Positions 45,643 through 53,720 of a DNA stretch of 64,000 nucleotides are shown piece after piece (position 1 is the stretch's first letter; every line of letters begins with the position of its first letter). Made by a program: the position numbers and the translations under genes. The notes beneath the pieces are model-generated. The model was not told the DNA's origin and searched no databases. It worked only from the letters and a program-made list of their open reading frames with translations. The stretch comes from Persicobacter sp. CCB-QB2 (GTDB taxonomy: Bacteria > Bacteroidota > Bacteroidia > Cytophagales > Cyclobacteriaceae): the NCBI RefSeq assembly GCF_001274635.1, contig NZ_LBGV01000001.1, positions 2,542,001 to 2,606,000 of the forward strand. Reading direction: 5' to 3'.

Positions 45643-46530
45643 TTATCGCATCACCTCAATTCCTTTTTGCTCAATGGATTTGATAATCTCAAACTGTTCT
45701 CGATTATAGGAAAAGTCAAGATCGTTATCCTGCAAATCAAGATGATAACTTTGATTATGCGTTTTATCACCATATTTTCTTCGCCCTTTAAAAGCTCCGT
45801 TTTCTGACAATTCCTTTAACACCCGAATATCCTTCACCTTATTCTGACTCAGATTCAACTGCCTTAGTTGCGTCATTGCTGCCAAGGCATCAATATTTCT
45901 AATTTTATTCCGGCTCAACATCAAATAGTGAGGATTAAACCCTTTCAAAAAATCAATCTCTTTTAAGCCGCAGTCCATCATGGACAAGGATTTTAATTCC
46001 GGATTTATTTTTTCAAAACATGAAAAGTCTCTAAATCGAAGCCCTGCCAACCAAAGTGTTTCCAACTCTTCCAAACCTTCCAAAGGGCATAAATCCGTGA
46101 CCCGACTATAACCCAAATTCAAGTCTTTTAAAAACGTCATTCCTGCCAATGGACTAATGTCTCGTACGGAGGTATACCAGCAATCCAGCTTACGCAACTC
46201 CTGTAATTGATTCAAGGGCGACAGATCATGCACCTCAGTATATCGAATATTCAGCTCTCTTAAATATTTAAAATATTGAATTGCTCCGATATCTCTAACC
46301 TTATGGGCTTTATTCCTGGGCTTAGCGGACAGATCCAATCGGTCCATCGACTCGGCATCTTTTAAAGTAACAGGAGTACCTACCGGAATTCGCAAGGCTA
46401 ACCTTACCTTGGTTTCAAACACATTATCATGAAAAACAATATGCCCTTCCTCATTTAAATAAGACTTTTCTGTAGCCATTGATGACCACGAACAACAAAA
46501 AAATAATAGTATACAAAAAAATGCTTTCAT
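45643..46530 (-). CDS. Secreted leucine-rich-repeat protein
   Basis: After a signal peptide (about residues 1-19) and a short cap domain (FETKVRLALRIPVGTPVTLKDAESM), about nine SDS22/internalin-type repeats follow from residue 68 to 245, such as LRELNIRYTEVHDLSPLNQL and LEELETLWLAGLRFRDFSCF. The cap resembles that of other bacterial internalin-like LRR proteins. Such surfaces bind proteins or glycans. There is no T9SS sorting domain, so it is probably periplasmic or surface-associated. The target is unknown. Confidence 0.82.
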   Translation of the reverse strand: MKAFFCILLFFCCSWSSMATEKSYLNEEGHIVFHDNVFETKVRLALRIPVGTPVTLKDAESMDRLDLSAKPRNKAHKVRDIGAIQYFKYLRELNIRYTEVHDLSPLNQLQELRKLDCWYTSVRDISPLAGMTFLKDLNLGYSRVTDLCPLEGLEELETLWLAGLRFRDFSCFEKINPELKSLSMMDCGLKEIDFLKGFNPHYLMLSRNKIRNIDALAAMTQLRQLNLSQNKVKDIRVLKELSENGAFKGRRKYGDKTHNQSYHLDLQDNDLDFSYNREQFEIIKSIEQKGIEVMR

Positions 46531-46673
46531 GTCTATTTTGGTTTATATCAACAAAATAGACATATCAAACACAACCCTCGTTAAAAAGCAATTAGATTAA
46601 TATGGCTCTCAAAACACGATAGCCATTCCTTGTTTTCCAATAGCTTTTATCCAAAGCCGGCTTATTTCATACT

Positions 46674-46894
46674 TAGCCCCAATTATACATGCGTAAATCC
46701 CCCTTTAGCTGCAAGGCGGGGAAAATGAAGGAATAGTTCCCTATTTCAAGTTTTTTCCAACGAAGCAGATGAATGAGGATAAAGTAAGCCCACCCCAATT
46801 TGGGCTAATATAAAATCGCAAGAACTATTTTAACAGAATAGTATAAAGCAATTTACACCAAACGCCTGAATCTAGTAATAAATAGTTCGGGTCA
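46674..46894 (+). repeat. Family C element (copy C3), 221 bp
   Basis: Ends TAGCCCCAATTATACA and AATAGTTCGGGTCA are decayed versions of the C1 ends. The core AAAATGAAGGAATAGTTCCC and TTTTTTCCAACGAAGCAGAT is intact. It lies in a 509-bp gene-free region between the LRR and GIDE-like genes, in which I see nothing else. Confidence 0.72.
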
Positions 46895-47039
46895 AAAAAG
46901 GTAAAACCAGGCTACTTCATAAGTAACCTATTGCTATTAGATATACGGGCTTTATTTATTGGGACAAGAAATCATCAATAATTCGATCGTGATCCAATAT
47001 TACCCCTCAGCAGCAATCAATAAAAGCGGTGCTTATCAA

Positions 47040-47726
47040 TTAATAACTTTCCTTCTTCTTCTCAAATTGCAGCGTATCCGGGTCATCACTGATATAAAGG
47101 GCGTCCATTCCGGATTGCATGACCAATATCTTCCCAAAAGCTTCAGGCAACTCCAGCTCTTGTGCCGTTACCCATCGTCCCTCTCCATAAACGGCAATTT
47201 TTTCTCCGGGCTCCAAAATCCCTTCGTGATATTTGAAGCTCTTATTCATCCCAAGCCAGTTTTCATCATCATGACCATGATTTTTTAAATATTGTTTTAA
47301 TTTGGGACTGGCGTCATTCAGAAAACCGGAATCAAATTTGGCATCCTTTACGATATAAGATCTTTTTTCCGAAGCTTCAATGATTGCAAAATGATCTCCT
47401 TCCTTGATCAGAAAAGGGATGCTTTTTTGATCATCTATCACTTTCACCCATTTGGAGCTTTTCCCCTGGCTTTTTTTCTGCTGTACCTCCACATGATATT
47501 CAGCACAAGCTCTTCCGGACAATGGTGCTTTCAAGGCCTCATTCACCGGTACGACCTGACCCACAATACGAGCCGTCTGTCCGTTACGAAAGTTTTTGAT
47601 TTTTTTTAGAGGAGCCTTTTTTAATTTTCGTTTAACAATGGCCTTCTCGGTAAAAAAATGAGAAAAGATGATAAACCCGAGGATAATGAATCCTATAAAC
47701 CCAAAAAATATATATTCAACATTCAT
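47040..47726 (-). CDS. GIDE-like domain membrane protein
   Basis: An N-terminal membrane segment (about residues 5-25) and a basic stretch precede a beta-rich domain with GQTARIVGQVVPV (about 48-60), PLSGRACAEYHVEVQQ (about 68-83) and a conserved Trp (SKWVKV). This is the pattern of the GIDE/MULAN domain. In bacteria these proteins lack the RING finger, so ubiquitin-ligase activity is not implied. Function unknown; it probably acts in the inner membrane. Confidence 0.7.
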   Translation of the reverse strand: MNVEYIFFGFIGFIILGFIIFSHFFTEKAIVKRKLKKAPLKKIKNFRNGQTARIVGQVVPVNEALKAPLSGRACAEYHVEVQQKKSQGKSSKWVKVIDDQKSIPFLIKEGDHFAIIEASEKRSYIVKDAKFDSGFLNDASPKLKQYLKNHGHDDENWLGMNKSFKYHEGILEPGEKIAVYGEGRWVTAQELELPEAFGKILVMQSGMDALYISDDPDTLQFEKKKESY

Positions 47727-48026
47727 GATATTTAATTACTTCAACAAAATCAGATACATGCTCAATATATTATAAACAAATAAAAACCCCAATTAAATCA
47801 ACTTTTCCTAATTTAATATTTTCGCAAAAAGTGGGTTTATCCTTCATCAGCGTGTACTTCATTGCCAACGCATGGAACAAAACCTGAAAGATTGCCGAGG
47901 TCATCCCTTTTATTTTGTAAAAATAACATCGCTATTATTGAAACATTATCCCAAATCACATTCAATTAACCGAATGATACATGCCTAATTCCGCTTTTTC
48001 CCCAAGCTTACACCTCACTACTATCG

Positions 48027-49064
48027 GTGTCCTGTACAGAAATGCTGGGATTTGGGAAAAAAGGCCTAATTTTGGCTATTGAAAAGGAAACGCATAAGAG
48101 AGCTGAGATGACCATTAATCCTTCTGATAAAGACCGTTTAATACATGCTTTGCCTAAAGAGGCAGAGAACATAACATTACCTGAAAAATTTACTTTTCCA
48201 TTTAACTACCAACCGCATGCACTCTGTGTATTGGCGGCGGAGGAGTTGCAGGCCTATTTGGCCCAAAAGGAGGAGTGGCAGGAAGAGCTGAGTCTGGAAG
48301 GAAACAATGAACGTGTGGGCAAAATGTTTGGGGTGATGATTGTGCGGGATAGCCATGGTCAATTGGGCTATTTGGCGGCTTTCTCAGGAGCTATTGCGGG
48401 TAAGAACCAATGGCCAGGATTTGTCCCCACACTCTATGATCGCTGGGATCCCAATTCCTTCTTCAAAATCGGGGAGCAGGAATTAAATGCCATCAATGAG
48501 GAGGTTGTCCAACGGGAAAATGATCCGGCATTTCGAGTCGCTATTCAGGAAATGGAAGCCTTGCGTATTTCCGGCACGGCACAGATCGAAGCCTTCCGAC
48601 AAGAGGTTAAAGACCGAAAGGCCGAAAGAAGAGCCAAACGGGCAGAAGCGGAAAGCACATTGTCGGAAGAAGCATATTCGAAACTTTTGCATGAAGCAAG
48701 TTTAGAAAGTCAGGCGGATCGCAAATGGCTGAAGGGGGCGATTAAACAGGAGCAAAAAAGAATGAAAATTGGAGAAGAAAAAGTAGAGGCGATGCGTGCT
48801 CCTATTTTAGCTTTGAAAGAGGCGCGTAGGGAAAAGTCCAATGCGATTCAACAGCAGATTTTCGATCAGTACACCTTCCTCAATGCCCGAGGTGAAAAGA
48901 AAGAGGTGCGGGAGATTTTTGGAGAGGAATTACCTCCGGCGGGTGCGGGAGATTGTGCCGGACCAAGGTTATTACAATATGCTTTTGCGCAAAATCTAAG
49001 TCCGATTGCCATGGCGGAGTTCTGGTATGGGCCTTCCCGAAGACCATCATCCGAAAGCATTTGA
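48027..49064 (+). CDS. RluA-type pseudouridine synthase, 5' part (frame broken at 49036-49038)
   Basis: This is the long N-terminal region of a large RluA-family enzyme: FTFPFNYQPHALCVLAAEEL, a charged coiled-coil middle (about residues 180-285) and GAGDCAGPRLLQYAF followed by PIAMAEFWYGPS. The frame-defining start is a GTG at 48027; ATG at 48108 is more likely because similarity begins there. After AEFWYGPS the frame ends within nine residues. Adding one C to the run at 49036-49038 continues into PKTIIRKHLNYYPACKGKC downstream, so the two parts are one gene of about 560 codons. Confidence 0.82.
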   Translation: MSCTEMLGFGKKGLILAIEKETHKRAEMTINPSDKDRLIHALPKEAENITLPEKFTFPFNYQPHALCVLAAEELQAYLAQKEEWQEELSLEGNNERVGKMFGVMIVRDSHGQLGYLAAFSGAIAGKNQWPGFVPTLYDRWDPNSFFKIGEQELNAINEEVVQRENDPAFRVAIQEMEALRISGTAQIEAFRQEVKDRKAERRAKRAEAESTLSEEAYSKLLHEASLESQADRKWLKGAIKQEQKRMKIGEEKVEAMRAPILALKEARREKSNAIQQQIFDQYTFLNARGEKKEVREIFGEELPPAGAGDCAGPRLLQYAFAQNLSPIAMAEFWYGPSRRPSSESI

Positions 49065-49789
49065 ATTATTATCCGGCTTGTAAAGGAAAGTGCGGCCCGA
49101 TCATGGGGCATATGCTTCAGGGATTGGTGATGGAGGAGGATCCGCTTCCTGCCAGAATTATTGTCCCGGATCATATTGAGGTCTTGTATGAAGATGATGT
49201 ATTAGCGATAGTGAATAAGCCTTCCGGATTTCTATCTGTTCCCGGAAAAAGCCATACCGATTCCATACTGGAAAGGATCAAACAGCAAATGCCAGATGCG
49301 GAAGGACCGATCATTGTACACCGACTGGACATGGATACTTCCGGCCTAATGGTGGTAACAAAAAATGAAGAAGTCTATAAAAATCTACAGGAACAATTCA
49401 CCAAAAGAACGGTCAAGAAGCGATACACTGCTTTACTGGAAGGTTATGTAAAAAAATCGGATGGTTATATCGACCTGCCGCTACGTGTGGACCTTGATGA
49501 CCGCCCAAGACAGATGGTCTGCTACCAGCATGGAAAAGCCGCCCGCACCAAATTTGAAGTGAAGGAACGTAAAAACGGCCGAACACTGATTCATTTCTAT
49601 CCGATTACCGGACGTACACATCAGCTGCGCATGCATGCGGCTCACCCCGACGGGCTGGATTGCCCGATTGTAGGTGATGATTTATATGGGAAGGTGGCCG
49701 AACGCCTGCATCTGCATGCGGCTTATCTGGAGTTTGAGCATCCGGTGAAGAGGGAGAGGATGAGCTTTGTTTTAGAGGCGGAGTTTTAA
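48953..49789 (+). CDS. RluA-type pseudouridine synthase, 3' part (catalytic domain)
   Basis: Genuine coding sequence in this frame begins at about 49039; the ORF opens earlier only by chance. A cysteine-containing segment (YYPACKGKCGPIMGHML) leads to a classic RluA catalytic domain with IIVHRLDMDTSGLMVV, whose Asp is the catalytic residue, then KKRYTALLEG and GRTHQLRMHAAH. It converts specific uridines of rRNA or tRNA to pseudouridine; the exact target is not determined by sequence. A strong terminator follows. Confidence 0.85.
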   Translation: MCRTKVITICFCAKSKSDCHGGVLVWAFPKTIIRKHLNYYPACKGKCGPIMGHMLQGLVMEEDPLPARIIVPDHIEVLYEDDVLAIVNKPSGFLSVPGKSHTDSILERIKQQMPDAEGPIIVHRLDMDTSGLMVVTKNEEVYKNLQEQFTKRTVKKRYTALLEGYVKKSDGYIDLPLRVDLDDRPRQMVCYQHGKAARTKFEVKERKNGRTLIHFYPITGRTHQLRMHAAHPDGLDCPIVGDDLYGKVAERLHLHAAYLEFEHPVKRERMSFVLEAEF

Positions 49790-49800
49790 AAAATACGTAT

Positions 49801-49842
49801 AAAAAAAACGGACTGTCCGGGAAGAGGACAATCCGTTTTTTT
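49801..49842. terminator. Bidirectional terminator between RluA-type and lipoprotein genes
   Basis: CGGACTGTCC (49808-49817) pairs with GGACAATCCG (49825-49834) with one mismatch, and is preceded by seven A and followed by T8-9. It serves the convergent pseudouridine-synthase gene and lipoprotein operon. Confidence 0.82.
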
Positions 49843-49856
49843 TTGAAGGCATTTAT

Positions 49857-51311
49857 TTAATAGGTGCCTATATAATTCCATAAGGGGGTTTCATCAGGTT
49901 TTAAGTTGGTATAATTCCCGGTTAACTCCAGTATAGATTGATATACATTTCTAGAACCATTAGAGGTATACTGCACTAATTGATCCTGTGCAAAATAGCT
50001 TCCGGAAGTCCATAATTGTAATTTATTTGGCCATGCTCCTTCACATATCCCTAATAACAACCACTTATCATAGTGATAAACTACATGCCTGGTATTGTTA
50101 TCATAATTTATATTCGGACGATTAGCATTATTCTCGGTTAAAAGTTTCACATAATTATCTCTGGAAAGAGAAGTGTTATTGTCCGGGTGAATATCACTTC
50201 CTTTTGACTTATGGCTTTCCAAACAAATCCAGGTAAAAGTAACCTCCGAATAACTTTCCCACTGATTATAATCATCAGAATATAATCGTTGACGTACGGA
50301 AACTAAATCGCCTCTCGTATAATCTGTCTTATCCATCCACAGATCTGGACAATCCTCCGGAGGCACCACAATAATCAGATATGGATTGATCAGGGTCATG
50401 AACCAATCCTCAGGTTGAAAATCCGTGAACTGATAGGACGTCTCATAATTCCCTCCCACACTAACGGTTTGAGAACTTATTAAAGCACCCACTGCATCCG
50501 AATTGGGATCACTATCCTTTTTGTATACAAAAGTATCATCCTCCGAAGTTTTCGCGACCGGAACATACTCAACTGTAATATCTAAATCCTCCCCTAAATA
50601 ATCATCCGGTAATAAAATGACAGCCAGACCATTAGTGACCGTATAATCACTAATCAGTATATTTCCGGAATGAGCTATCGAAAAGGATCCGGCATATGCT
50701 TTATTAATATATTGGTCACTTTTATCTCCGTTCACAGGGATCATTCTGGCAATCTCCAAATACAGTTTATTATAACTCCCCAGCACTCCATCAATATGCT
50801 CATAGCCTATATCAGTCAGGCTTCCTCCCGCTGTGCTGGTTAAAACAAAATAGATATCTACAGGAACAATACTATTGGCCGAAATGGTAAATTGAATAGG
50901 ACAGGGATCTCCCACATAATCATCCGGGACATCCTTACCCTCAATCGGGACATATCCAATAAAATCGCCCTGACTATTAATTAATGCACAAGAATTAATC
51001 ACATAATCACCGACCGGTAATAATAGTTTTTCTGAAGCAATACTGCCATCCGAATAAATATAAGCGTCAACCGTATATTTAACGTTGTCACCGATACTAC
51101 TACAATCCCCATTTAAACAAGGGGCTATTTCATACACAATGGATCCGTTTTCCTCCACCATGGCTACCGCAGCCTGCCGGCCGTTTTCATGCAGATCCAG
51201 CTTCATCGTTAGAGACATTTCTCCCTTAGAGTTTAAAGGGGATTGCTCATCGATATGACAACTGATGAAAAGGAGGGTCAGTAAGAGAAAAGAAAAGACC
51301 GATCTTATCAT
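49857..51311 (-). CDS. Surface lipoprotein with C-terminal carbohydrate-binding-like region (operon gene 5)
   Basis: The 484-residue lipoprotein (lipobox FISC at about 18) has a first beta-sandwich with LLLPVGDYVINSCALIN (about 98-114), a linker DIGYEHIDG, and a second beta-sandwich to about 290. The C-terminal about 190 residues resemble CBM5/12-like modules (TRGDLVSVRQRLY; SYFAQDQLVQY..NVYQS; final PLWNYIGTY). It is related in plan to the first gene of the operon (53721-55205). It follows gene 4 after 81 bp containing a terminator-like hairpin, so it may be expressed at a lower level. Confidence 0.72.
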   Translation of the reverse strand: MIRSVFSFLLLTLLFISCHIDEQSPLNSKGEMSLTMKLDLHENGRQAAVAMVEENGSIVYEIAPCLNGDCSSIGDNVKYTVDAYIYSDGSIASEKLLLPVGDYVINSCALINSQGDFIGYVPIEGKDVPDDYVGDPCPIQFTISANSIVPVDIYFVLTSTAGGSLTDIGYEHIDGVLGSYNKLYLEIARMIPVNGDKSDQYINKAYAGSFSIAHSGNILISDYTVTNGLAVILLPDDYLGEDLDITVEYVPVAKTSEDDTFVYKKDSDPNSDAVGALISSQTVSVGGNYETSYQFTDFQPEDWFMTLINPYLIIVVPPEDCPDLWMDKTDYTRGDLVSVRQRLYSDDYNQWESYSEVTFTWICLESHKSKGSDIHPDNNTSLSRDNYVKLLTENNANRPNINYDNNTRHVVYHYDKWLLLGICEGAWPNKLQLWTSGSYFAQDQLVQYTSNGSRNVYQSILELTGNYTNLKPDETPLWNYIGTY

Positions 51312-51343
51312 TGGTATGAATTTAATTTTAGTGAAAAAATAGA

Positions 51344-51373
51344 AATATACACCCCAGGAATAGGGTGTATATT
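51344..51373 (-). terminator. Internal terminator or attenuator in the lipoprotein operon
   Basis: AATATACACCC (51344-51354) pairs perfectly with GGGTGTATATT (51363-51373). On the minus strand it is followed by TTCTATTTTTTC. It lies 20 bp after the stop of gene 4 and 33 bp before the start of gene 5. Confidence 0.68.
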
Positions 51374-51392
51374 CATGCTATTTAAATATTAA

Positions 51393-52337
51393 TTATTGAC
51401 AGATGATGTCGAATACGTCGTTATCACCAGGAGTTAATGGATTAGTAACAACAGTTGGTTGCGTACTAGGGCTATCTGCTTTTCCATGGTAATTGATCTT
51501 GGCAATTGTTCCGCCATCAAAAGAAACCGTCACTGTTTTGCCTTCAGGAATACCAATCTTCCAGAATCCATTAGTATAGAATGAACTGGTTTCATCTTCT
51601 TCAAAATAAACGGCTCCTGAAACGGAATCTTCAATTTTCAAAGTACCTGCAACCGGAACCCACTTCCCTGTTGCATCTAAGGTTGTAGTTGAAATTTGAA
51701 AATCATTGCGCCTCACAATATTACCCTCATGGATAATACCGTTCATATAGCCGAAATCTGTAGCACTATTTCCTCGCACGTCTACCGCAGCGAATTCAAT
51801 ATTTAACAACTCATTCGCATTGACAACAAATGTAGCCGGAAGTTCGGTCACAAATTCAGCAGGATCTACACCTGAGGCCGGTGTTAAGTTTGCAGTCCAG
51901 TTGGCTAGATTTGACCCAGTTAAAGGGGTAATAGCCAATAAATCATTAGCATTAGTATCCTTTGTTCCTGATATTAGATCATAAGCAGCATCTCCATATA
52001 ATTTCACCTCTGTAATCTCGATGCTCGTCCCGTCGGCAAAAGCAACCTTATCTGTTGTCACAAAAGCAGTTCCTGCACCAGGATACAAGTCTGAATCCAT
52101 GGTAAAGGTAAGGGTTGTCGGTGTTCCTCCAATTTCGTAAATCACCTCCATGGTATTTACCTGTGGCAACACCTCCGCAGAAATACCAGATACACGTGCA
52201 GTGGTATGATTCGAGTGCAAAGCGGAATTAAATGTAATCTCCCCATTCCCTACCAATTCATCCTCAGTGGATTTACAAGAAAACAGACCTGCTACTACCA
52301 GTAGCAACGTCAATAATTTTGCTGTTAAGTTTTGCAT
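51393..52337 (-). CDS. Surface lipoprotein with two beta-sandwich domains (operon gene 4)
   Basis: The 314-residue protein has a lipobox (GLFSC at about 21). An N-terminal beta domain follows (about 28-165; its segment ITEVKLYGDAAYDLISG is like the GDY segments of its neighbours). Next come the shared linker DFGYMNGIIHEGN (about 204) and a second beta-sandwich with TTLDATGKWVPVAGTLKIED and FWKIGIPEGKTVTVSFDG. This second domain is clearly paralogous to that of gene 3. It lies 5 bp after gene 3. A structural role such as a surface filament subunit or glycan-binding protein is possible, not shown. Confidence 0.72.
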   Translation of the reverse strand: MQNLTAKLLTLLLVVAGLFSCKSTEDELVGNGEITFNSALHSNHTTARVSGISAEVLPQVNTMEVIYEIGGTPTTLTFTMDSDLYPGAGTAFVTTDKVAFADGTSIEITEVKLYGDAAYDLISGTKDTNANDLLAITPLTGSNLANWTANLTPASGVDPAEFVTELPATFVVNANELLNIEFAAVDVRGNSATDFGYMNGIIHEGNIVRRNDFQISTTTLDATGKWVPVAGTLKIEDSVSGAVYFEEDETSSFYTNGFWKIGIPEGKTVTVSFDGGTIAKINYHGKADSPSTQPTVVTNPLTPGDNDVFDIICQ

Positions 52338-52342
52338 AAAAA

Positions 52343-53137
52343 TTAATTGATTTTTGAAAATATAATATCGATAATATCGTTTTGATCATGTATCCTCTCA
52401 ATGGGATAATCCAGGTTCAGGTATTGCCCCTGATCCAAAACCAATCTTGCTTTTTCCACTTTTAGATTTTGGTCATCCGGCGTGAAAAATATGGTTGTCA
52501 TGGTTCCTTTAGGTACTCCTATTTTAGAAAATCCGCTATCTAAACCTTTCTGCTCTACTAAAATAGCGCCCTCTTCATTCTCAATCCTGATGGTTCCACT
52601 TACCGGAATCCAAACTCCCTTATCATCAATCAGGGAGGCGGTAATGGTAAAGTCTGTGCGTTCAACAATGCTGATTCCCCAACCCGCATATCCAAAATCA
52701 GCTTCCGTAAAACCATTGGCCAAAACTACTTCTAGCACTTCCGAATATTGTTGATTAAAACTCCTTACAATCCCGTAGGGCAGAGGGTCACGCACATATG
52801 GCGCCAGTTTGGCAGAATCCATGGGGATGGCAGCCACCACCATTCCATGTTCACTCATTAACTCCACCTTAAAGAGCTCGCTAGGGCCAATCAGCCCTTT
52901 AGAATAAGGTACCACTACACTGGTATCCGTAGGATGGGCCAATAACTTTTGCGCCAATATTTTATCCGAACCCTCAGACTGAATAACAGCATAAGCCACC
53001 TGATTTACCCAACTATAATCTTCCTCATCAATAAAAAAAGTATACTGACAATCAGGCGACTGGGGATAAAACAATTCTTCCTGCTTACAAGAAACCAGTA
53101 AAAAAAACGCAATATAAAATATATATTTTAACCTCAT
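52343..53137 (-). CDS. Surface lipoprotein, shorter paralogue (operon gene 3)
   Basis: The 264-residue lipoprotein (LLVSC at about 17) has a first beta domain with a segment GPSELFKVELMSEHGMV, a linker DFGYAGWGISIVERTDF (about 145-161) and a second beta-sandwich, ASLIDDKGVWIPVSGTIRIE, closing GFSKIGVPKGTMTTIFF. The match to gene 4 over this second domain is close. It starts 3 bp after gene 2. No enzyme motif is visible. Confidence 0.72.
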   Translation of the reverse strand: MRLKYIFYIAFFLLVSCKQEELFYPQSPDCQYTFFIDEEDYSWVNQVAYAVIQSEGSDKILAQKLLAHPTDTSVVVPYSKGLIGPSELFKVELMSEHGMVVAAIPMDSAKLAPYVRDPLPYGIVRSFNQQYSEVLEVVLANGFTEADFGYAGWGISIVERTDFTITASLIDDKGVWIPVSGTIRIENEEGAILVEQKGLDSGFSKIGVPKGTMTTIFFTPDDQNLKVEKARLVLDQGQYLNLDYPIERIHDQNDIIDIIFSKIN

Positions 53138-53140
53138 ATT

Positions 53141-53713
53141 CTAAAAAGTTAAACCAGCTCCAAAGGTAAATCCATTGAAAATATGGTAACCGGTATACAA
53201 ATAAACCGGGGTTCGGCCTCTTCTGCTTCTGTTCCAGTCATTCAGTTCATACATCAGACCGGCCTCAATGGCATAAGTATAGGCACTTTTGAAATCTGTA
53301 TAGGGCACTTCTATTTCAGGATAGTCCGGATGCGCCATAAAACCTTTTTCATAAGTCGCCTTCGTTTGAATTCCGGGGGAAACCACCACATGAATACCCT
53401 TTACTACTTTATAGCCAAAATTCACCAGCATATCAGCCTTTATCACTGTTTCTGCTCCCTTTGTCACCTGACTCATTCGTCCGGTTAATCCCATTCCAAA
53501 ATCCTGATTTCGACCATATCTGCCTGTAGACAAAGGAAAATACACCTGCGCACCAAACTTATGATCAGTAGTGTATTGCATGCCCACAAACACCAAAGAA
53601 CTTTTCAAAGATCGCCGATTTCGGTTATAACTTCTCCTCGGCGGGGCGGCTGCCAACAATTCTGTTAATCCGGAAAAGAACAGAACGAACAATATAAAAT
53701 ATCTAATTTTCAT
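53141..53713 (-). CDS. Small outer-membrane beta-barrel protein (operon gene 2)
   Basis: The 190-residue protein has a signal peptide (ends LAAA) and a short arginine-rich stretch. About eight amphipathic strands follow, such as SLVFVGMQYTTDHKFGAQVYF (shown here only by its ends SLVFVGMQ and FGAQVYF), and the protein ends in GAGLTF. The terminal aromatic residue is typical of outer-membrane barrels. Encoded between lipoproteins, it may help display or anchor them (inference). Family not recognised. Confidence 0.7.
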   Translation of the reverse strand: MKIRYFILFVLFFSGLTELLAAAPPRRSYNRNRRSLKSSLVFVGMQYTTDHKFGAQVYFPLSTGRYGRNQDFGMGLTGRMSQVTKGAETVIKADMLVNFGYKVVKGIHVVVSPGIQTKATYEKGFMAHPDYPEIEVPYTDFKSAYTYAIEAGLMYELNDWNRSRRGRTPVYLYTGYHIFNGFTFGAGLTF

Positions 53714-53720
53714 AAAAATA

